From JAZRYE01 sp045600585 (GTDB taxonomy: Bacteria > Bacillota_I > Bacilli_A > RFN20 > CAG-826), in the NCBI GenBank assembly GCA_045600585.1, contig JAZRYE010000007.1:1-46726 (forward strand): a DNA stretch of 46,726 bases, written 5' to 3'. The notes under the pieces are model-generated. The model saw nothing but the letters and a program-made list of their open reading frames with translations. It did not search any database and had not been told where the DNA came from. A program made the position numbers and the translations under genes. Positions 42,680 through 46,726 of the stretch are shown piece after piece; within the stretch, counting starts at the first letter, position 1, and the number at the start of each line of letters is the position of its first letter.

Positions 42680-43381
42680 ATGAAACATACAAAGAAGGAA
42701 TATATACAAACAGGAATTGTTTTGGGCCTAAGTTCAGTTATATCTATCGTGATAGTACTTGTTGTAGCATTAGCTACAAGGAATAGTCCTATTAAAAATG
42801 GTCCCGATGATTCATCAATAGATAATATTTCTTTCAGCGAATTTGATGCAAAAGATAATATTTTAAATTTGATGCAACATCAATTAACTTTAAGTAGCAA
42901 TGAAGAAGCAGAAGTCACTGATTTATTATCACTATCTTGGGATGATACAAACCACACATTAAATTGTTCTGGAAGTGTTTCTGATCCAACAAACGAATTA
43001 ATTATTTCTATGGATATTGTGCTAGATGAAAATTACACAATGAATTCGATAATTGAGAAGTTGGGAAGCGAAGAAATAAATCCAAGCCAATATACGATAA
43101 ATTCTACATATTTACTTGCTGAAGAATCTGACGATTTTATTAATAAAAGTAATTATAAAAATGACTTCAAAGAAGCGAAGATATCTTTGGTAGGAGTCAC
43201 ACAAGATTTAAATCAAGATCATTATTATTTTGGAACATATAAAGATAATTCAAGATGCATATCAATAAATGGATTAAAGTTCGATTCATCTACATATGAA
43301 TATTCAAAGTTAAATATACCAAAAACCGATGTATCAATTAATGATGCGAAATACGTATATAAATTGCTTTATATATTGTAA
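42680..43381 (+). CDS. Membrane-anchored or exported protein of unknown function
   Basis: 233 residues. A basic N-terminus (MKHTKKEYIQTG) leads into one long hydrophobic segment (about 12-32), which is either an uncleaved signal anchor or a signal peptide. The rest is acidic and soluble, with LLSLSWDDTNHTLNCSGSVS and LVGVTQDLNQDHYYFGTY. It has no catalytic motif. A TATAAT lies about 30 bases upstream, and AGAGAG serves as a weak ribosome binding site. A strong terminator follows at once, so this is a single-gene unit. Family unknown. Confidence 0.65.
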   Translation: MKHTKKEYIQTGIVLGLSSVISIVIVLVVALATRNSPIKNGPDDSSIDNISFSEFDAKDNILNLMQHQLTLSSNEEAEVTDLLSLSWDDTNHTLNCSGSVSDPTNELIISMDIVLDENYTMNSIIEKLGSEEINPSQYTINSTYLLAEESDDFINKSNYKNDFKEAKISLVGVTQDLNQDHYYFGTYKDNSRCISINGLKFDSSTYEYSKLNIPKTDVSINDAKYVYKLLYIL

Positions 43382-43390
43382 TTAACAAAA

Positions 43391-43414
43391 AGACACGTTA
43401 CAAATGACGTGTCT
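43391..43414. terminator. Bidirectional terminator between convergent genes
   Basis: AGACACGT (43391-43398) pairs perfectly with ACGTGTCT (43407-43414), followed by CTTTTA on the plus strand and preceded by AAAA. It serves the exported-protein gene on the plus strand and overlaps the stop of the small zinc-ribbon gene on the minus strand. Confidence 0.8.
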
Positions 43415-43562
43415 CTTTTAATATCACTAGTCCACCACACTCTTTACAGCGGTTTTCCTTAAGTTTAAGGAGCTTTTGCTCTTCATTGATATAAATTAAT
43501 GTTTCTTTATAAACAATCTCTATATCGACTTCTTTTAAGCATTTAGGACAATATGTTTTCAT
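43398..43562 (-). CDS. 54-residue zinc-ribbon protein
   Basis: A short gene found by hand translation of the minus strand. It begins MKTYCPKCLKEVDIEIVYKE and ends ENRCKECGGLVILKETRHL. Two CxxC pairs (CPKC at 5-8 and CKEC at 39-42) should bind one zinc ion, in a layout like YgiT-type zinc fingers. It starts 5 bases after the stop of the 93-residue membrane protein and has no ribosome binding site of its own, so it is probably translated by coupling. The stop codon sits inside the terminator hairpin. Conserved cysteine spacing and consistent operon position support it as a real gene. Function unknown. Confidence 0.65.
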   Translation of the reverse strand: MKTYCPKCLKEVDIEIVYKETLIYINEEQKLLKLKENRCKECGGLVILKETRHL

Positions 43563-43567
43563 TACTA

Positions 43568-43849
43568 TTAGATGCCTAATGCTTGCTTAATTACTTCTAA
43601 TAAAGCTGCTGAACCTGTAGTAACAAATTGGATTAATAAAATAATACCAATAATGATAAATGATAAAACGATAACGCAGAAGAAGCTTCTAGCATAATTT
43701 CTTCTATTGATATTTGCTCTGCTAATCGCGTGAATGATTAAGAAGATCAATCCGATAATTGGTAAGCTATATAAAATAGATAAACCGAAATATTTCCAAG
43801 GACTAATCGGTCTTAAATTTCTAGGTAATTCATTGTAATTTTCTCTCAT
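43568..43849 (-). CDS. Small two-helix membrane protein
   Basis: 93 residues. Two membrane helices (about 22-42 and 55-78) are separated by a basic loop (SRANINRRNYARSF), and the N-terminus carries RPISPWKYFGLSILYSLP. AAGGGG precedes the ATG. Proteins of this shape are common in the genomes of gut Bacillota and lack a known role. It shares an operon with the 54-residue zinc-ribbon protein downstream and is divergent from the esterase gene. Confidence 0.75.
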   Translation of the reverse strand: MRENYNELPRNLRPISPWKYFGLSILYSLPIIGLIFLIIHAISRANINRRNYARSFFCVIVLSFIIIGIILLIQFVTTGSAALLEVIKQALGI

Positions 43850-43978
43850 AATATTTAATCCCCTTATGTTAAGTTTGCTTTTACATTATATATATAGAAT
43901 CATTTTTTGGAAATAGAATATAAGAAAATATGCATTTTCTAATATCGAGTGATAAAATTATAACGAGGTTATAACAAA

Positions 43979-44812
43979 ATGATTTATAAAACATACAATC
44001 TAAAAGACTATTATAAAGTCTTAACAAAAGACGTTTACTTAACTGTCTATTGCCCTGACAACTACGAAGAAGTTGATCTAAAAAGAAAAAGAAAAAGTAT
44101 CTTAGTTTGTCCAGGTGGCGGTTATTGGTATACAAGTAAAAGAGAAGCAGAACCAATCGCTTTAAGATTTGTCGCTTATGATATTAATGCGTTCTTACTC
44201 CACTACAACTGCGATAAACTTGTTTATCCATATCCAGCAATCGAAGGATTTGCAGCTTTAGCCTTTATCAGAAGCCATGCAGAAGAATTTAATGTTGATG
44301 TTAATTGCTTAGGTGCTGTTGGTTTCTCAGCAGGTGGTCATTTCGCTGGAACGTTATCTATGTGGAGCGAGTCAAAAGATATGGCTAAACTTCTTGAAGT
44401 AGATCCATCTTTATTAAAAGTTAATTATTTCATCTCTTGTTATTCAGTTATCACAATGGATGAAAAGGTTACACATATTGGAACAATGGAGAATGTTTCT
44501 CATAGAGAACCAGAATTAATGGAAAAATATTCTATTGAAAAACACGTAACTAAGGATTTCCCTCCAACATTAGTTTGGGCTACTGAAGACGATCAAGCTG
44601 TTCCAGTTCAAAATTCAAAACTATTAAAAGCTGCATTAGATAAAGCAGGCGTTAAAAACGAATACTACATCTTCCCTCATGGAATACATGGTTTATCTTT
44701 AGCAGATGAATCTGTTTATAGTGATGAATTCTATAAAGAACAAAATATTGAATCTAGTAAAGATGTTAGAAAGTGGACAAATTTAGCAGTCAACTTTATC
44801 AAATCTTTATAA
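43979..44812 (+). CDS. Alpha/beta hydrolase, acetyl-esterase-like
   Basis: 277 residues, cytoplasmic (no signal). The alpha/beta hydrolase fold is shown by the oxyanion-hole segment LVCPGGGYWYTSKREAEP near residue 42, the nucleophile S117 in VGFSAGGHFAG, the acid in WATEDDQAVPV and the histidine in FPHGIHGLSL. The sequence style resembles carbohydrate esterases of the Axe/BD-FAE type that deacetylate sugars or oligosaccharides. The substrate is not certain. GAGGT lies about 11 bases before the ATG. A strong terminator follows, so it is a single-gene unit. Confidence 0.88.
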   Translation: MIYKTYNLKDYYKVLTKDVYLTVYCPDNYEEVDLKRKRKSILVCPGGGYWYTSKREAEPIALRFVAYDINAFLLHYNCDKLVYPYPAIEGFAALAFIRSHAEEFNVDVNCLGAVGFSAGGHFAGTLSMWSESKDMAKLLEVDPSLLKVNYFISCYSVITMDEKVTHIGTMENVSHREPELMEKYSIEKHVTKDFPPTLVWATEDDQAVPVQNSKLLKAALDKAGVKNEYYIFPHGIHGLSLADESVYSDEFYKEQNIESSKDVRKWTNLAVNFIKSL

Positions 44813-44832
44813 AATAAACTCTTAAATTTATT

Positions 44833-44854
44833 AGTAGGCAGATGCCTACTTTTT
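44833..44854 (+). terminator. Terminator of the esterase gene
   Basis: AGTAGGC (44833-44839) pairs perfectly with GCCTACT (44844-44850) over a 4-base loop and is followed by TTTT. It lies about 20 bases after the stop codon. Confidence 0.85.
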
Positions 44855-44868
44855 AATTACATAGAAAA

Positions 44869-44894
44869 AGTGGTATCTCTTTCGAAATACCACT
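44869..44894 (-). terminator. Terminator of the 513-residue secreted protein gene
   Basis: AGTGGTAT (44869-44876) pairs perfectly with ATACCACT (44887-44894). On the minus strand it is followed by TTTTTCT. The A-rich and T-rich flanks could make it bidirectional. Confidence 0.8.
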
Positions 44895-44912
44895 ATTTTT
44901 TTAATTCAATTA

Positions 44913-46454
44913 TTATTTTTGAATAAATGTTCCGCCAACACATTCGAATGTTAAGTCTTCACTTAATGTGCCAATACGGTTAACATGCCATTCATTTTCT
45001 GGATCAATATATTTACCAGCATGGAAAACAACAACATCGCCTTCTTCTGGAGTTGGATAGTTAACAATATCGAGATAGTTTGCATAGAACATGCCTTGTC
45101 TTTCGACACCATTAACTGTAATGCTAGCGCCATCACTCATAATACAAGCGCCAACGCCACCTGCACCAGGAGCAGCATTTTCTAATGCGAATTTGCTCAT
45201 ATCAATGCCCCAGCAGTGATTTACGTTGTCATTGTTGTAGAAATTTCTTGTTAATTGAGAATAAGAAATATAAACAGTGAGGTCAGCACTTGGGTTAGAT
45301 GTACCACCATCATGAGCAACACCGAAGTCTAATGATTTAGTTGTTGCGGTATCAATTTCGAAGTTCATCCATTTATCGATGAAGGCAGGGTAAGCCATTC
45401 CGCCATTTGAACGGAGGAAGCCAAGAACGCCTTTAGATTCATCAAATTTAACAATGTTAGTTGCTTTAACTGTAACATACATTTTTGCGATTCCAAGATC
45501 ATGGACATCACTAACATATCCTGCAGATAAACCATTGAAGTCATATCCACCACTTGTTCCTTGACCGTTTTGATGAATAGCAAGTTCAGTAATTAAACCT
45601 GAAGAATTTGTTGTAGGAGTTATTGTTGCATTTGATGCACATTCAGTTGGAACAACTGTGAAGTTAGATGCAGCTAAGTCTTTGATTGTTATATCACTAA
45701 CAATTGAGTTAAATTGAGGAGCTGCAGTATTTCTCATACCAAAGTATACAGAGAATTCATCTGTTTCGAGATCATCATACAATGATAAGTCGATTTCATA
45801 TGTCGCAAAGTTTTCTACATCAAAATTCTTTTCAGTATAGTTCAATTTCCAATCAGCACCTGATGTTGCAATTGCATAACGGTCGACCACATATCCAGGC
45901 ATTACTGAATTAGCTTTTAAACTAAATGAAATGTACTTATTGCCGCATGCACGAGCGACCTTTAAGTATTCACCTCTAAAGTGAACAGCAGCATCAGTAT
46001 CATTAGTTAATGGTTGTTCTTCTGTGCCTTTGTTTTCACCAATTCTTGCTGTATAAGTCTTTGTTGTAGAGTCATAAGCATAATTGTTTAAAAAATGAGA
46101 AGTGAATAATCTGTTATCAGAATCTGCCCAAGTTAAGAAATCGCCTTCTGCGATTGAACGATCATCATTAAGAGCTAGGACACTTGCTTTTAAAGCATCA
46201 GTCCAAGTTCCTTCTTCAATTTCAACATTGCCCGTAGGCTTTACAAATACATGAGTGTGATCGTCACAAGAGACCCAGTATTGTTTAATACCTTTAGTTG
46301 TAGCTGTTGGAGCAACTGCTGTGTAGTGTTTCCAAACTACTGGAGTTTCTTCACCTAAAACAGACTTAATTCCTTGTGCACTTGCAACTACTGCAGCACC
46401 AGCACCAAGAACGGCAACTAAAGCAATAGAAATAATTCTTTTGTTTCTAGTCAT
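44913..46454 (-). CDS. Secreted protein of unknown function with a cysteine/histidine surface motif
   Basis: 513 residues. The signal peptide MTRNKRIISIALVAVLGAGA ends in an AxA-type site (VASA before Q27). Just after it, YTAVAPTATTKGIKQYWVSC followed by DDHTHVF resembles the short motif repeated in Bacillota surface proteins. The rest has two beta-rich halves (about 60-270 and 275-510) with the character of carbohydrate-binding domains (FSLKANSVMPGY, TYEIDLSLYDDLETDEFSVY, MYVTVKATNIVKFDESKGVL). No catalytic motif, LPxTG motif or membrane anchor is visible, so it may be released or held by its binding domains. GGAAAGGGG precedes the ATG, and a dyad over the promoter suggests regulation. Confidence 0.75.
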   Translation of the reverse strand: MTRNKRIISIALVAVLGAGAAVVASAQGIKSVLGEETPVVWKHYTAVAPTATTKGIKQYWVSCDDHTHVFVKPTGNVEIEEGTWTDALKASVLALNDDRSIAEGDFLTWADSDNRLFTSHFLNNYAYDSTTKTYTARIGENKGTEEQPLTNDTDAAVHFRGEYLKVARACGNKYISFSLKANSVMPGYVVDRYAIATSGADWKLNYTEKNFDVENFATYEIDLSLYDDLETDEFSVYFGMRNTAAPQFNSIVSDITIKDLAASNFTVVPTECASNATITPTTNSSGLITELAIHQNGQGTSGGYDFNGLSAGYVSDVHDLGIAKMYVTVKATNIVKFDESKGVLGFLRSNGGMAYPAFIDKWMNFEIDTATTKSLDFGVAHDGGTSNPSADLTVYISYSQLTRNFYNNDNVNHCWGIDMSKFALENAAPGAGGVGACIMSDGASITVNGVERQGMFYANYLDIVNYPTPEEGDVVVFHAGKYIDPENEWHVNRIGTLSEDLTFECVGGTFIQK

Positions 46455-46501
46455 TATATTTCCCCTTTCCTAAAAACATTATTATTTAATTGAAATAGTA
46501 A

Positions 46502-46524
46502 ACATATTCTTGCAATCAATATGT
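46502..46524. promoter_or_regulatory. Dyad upstream of the secreted protein gene
   Basis: ACATATT (46502-46508) and AATATGT (46518-46524) form a perfect inverted repeat with a 9-base centre, and GTAAAC occurs at both ends. It lies about 50-70 bases upstream of the start at 46454, in the promoter region, and could be a regulator site. Confidence 0.35.
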
Positions 46525-46641
46525 AAACCTATTTAATACAATTAGAGTATAACACTAATAAGATTTTGATAACATTCAAAATATATAAATATCCATATTT
46601 GCAGGTGAGTGATAAATTATAAGACTTAAAATGTATGTTAA

Positions 46642-46650
46642 TGTTATAAT
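46642..46650 (+). promoter_or_regulatory. Extended -10 promoter at the right edge
   Basis: TGTTATAAT contains the extended -10 TGN followed by a perfect TATAAT (46645-46650). Transcription should start near 46657 and continue out of the window. No coding frame begins in the remaining 70 bases, apart from a five-codon one. Confidence 0.5.
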
Positions 46651-46656
46651 TGTTTT

Positions 46657-46726
46657 GCTCATGAAAGGAAGAGCGTAAAGATTCTTTTCTGAGGGCATTA
46701 TTAGCTTTGACTTGGCGGTCCTAATA
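46657..46726 (+). other. Start of an unidentified leader or ncRNA, cut by the window edge
   Basis: After the extended -10 promoter the transcript begins near GCTCATGAAAGGAAGAGC, where GCTC and GAGC can pair, and runs on without a gene. The GAAAGGAAGAG start is reminiscent of the first stem of T-box leaders, but the diagnostic later elements are not in the window, so I do not name it. Confidence 0.3.

Noticed and set aside
43881..44156. Minus-strand 91-residue frame
   Set aside because: It is antisense to the start of the esterase gene, whose catalytic motifs are clear. Hydrophobic composition alone is not evidence.
46657..46726. Confident T-box assignment
   Set aside because: Only a vague similarity to the first stem is present. 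The specifier loop and antiterminator would lie outside the window.
1..46726. CRISPR array, tRNA or rRNA genes
   Set aside because: No regularly spaced direct repeats, no tRNA cloverleaf with CCA-type ends and no rRNA signature were found by eye. A model-based search would be decisive.

Overview
The window is very AT-rich, gene-dense DNA that uses the standard bacterial code: TGA is a real stop, for example at the end of capG, and tryptophan is TGG. Several genes carry AGGAGG-like ribosome binding sites, several products are lipoproteins, and there are membrane-anchored XRE regulators, an M6 protease and a GH78 enzyme. This points to a low-GC Bacillota lineage (class Bacilli, Erysipelotrichia/RF39-like, probably host-associated). 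The species assignment is inference. No tRNA, rRNA or CRISPR array was seen.

Layout. 1-0.7 kb: the edge of an IS607-type element next to a broken Fic gene. 0.9-9.3 kb: exported lipoproteins, a histidine phosphatase paired with an Lnt-like N-acyltransferase, a structured 5' leader, and a decayed exported-protein gene. 9.3-15.6 kb: a diguanylate cyclase, a glycosyltransferase-acyltransferase fusion, a HlyIII/DegV pair, and two paralogous HTH-plus-membrane regulators. A decayed duplicate of the phosphatase/lnt junction lies between the first regulator and hlyIII. 15.6-19.1 kb: UDP-glucose dehydrogenase carrying an N-terminal HTH, divergent from an alpha-L-rhamnosidase-like enzyme. 19.2-23 kb: a giant secreted M6 protease. 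23-26.7 kb: an operon of gdhA, an S37-like lipoprotein peptidase, ruvX and a SHOCT protein. 26.7-41 kb: a complete Wzx/Wzy-type surface polysaccharide locus with capE, capG and capF (UDP-L-FucNAc synthesis), a PglC-like initiating transferase, the flippase wzx on the opposite strand, one GT2, four GT4s, a Wzy polymerase, an unknown membrane protein and a small lipoprotein. 41-46.7 kb: zinc-ribbon membrane proteins, an exported protein, an esterase, a large secreted protein, and the start of a plus-strand transcript cut by the window edge.

The most notable observation is that the two committed nucleotide-sugar enzymes, Ugd (15.6-17.0 kb) and CapE (39.8-41.0 kb), are unrelated catalytic families about 23 kb apart. 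Yet both begin with the same roughly 55-residue HTH module (26 of the first 54 positions identical, hand count, no gaps). This looks like a trigger-enzyme arrangement in which the enzymes that commit sugar to the surface polymer also carry a DNA-binding head. A shared CAATATTTG sequence lies upstream of both genes and overlaps the predicted -35 of ugd, but a match that short could be chance.

Predicted joint role: CapE, CapG and CapF make UDP-L-FucNAc and Ugd makes UDP-GlcA. The PglC-like enzyme loads the first sugar-phosphate on a lipid carrier, the GTs (including a WbuB-like one) extend it, Wzx flips it and Wzy polymerises it.
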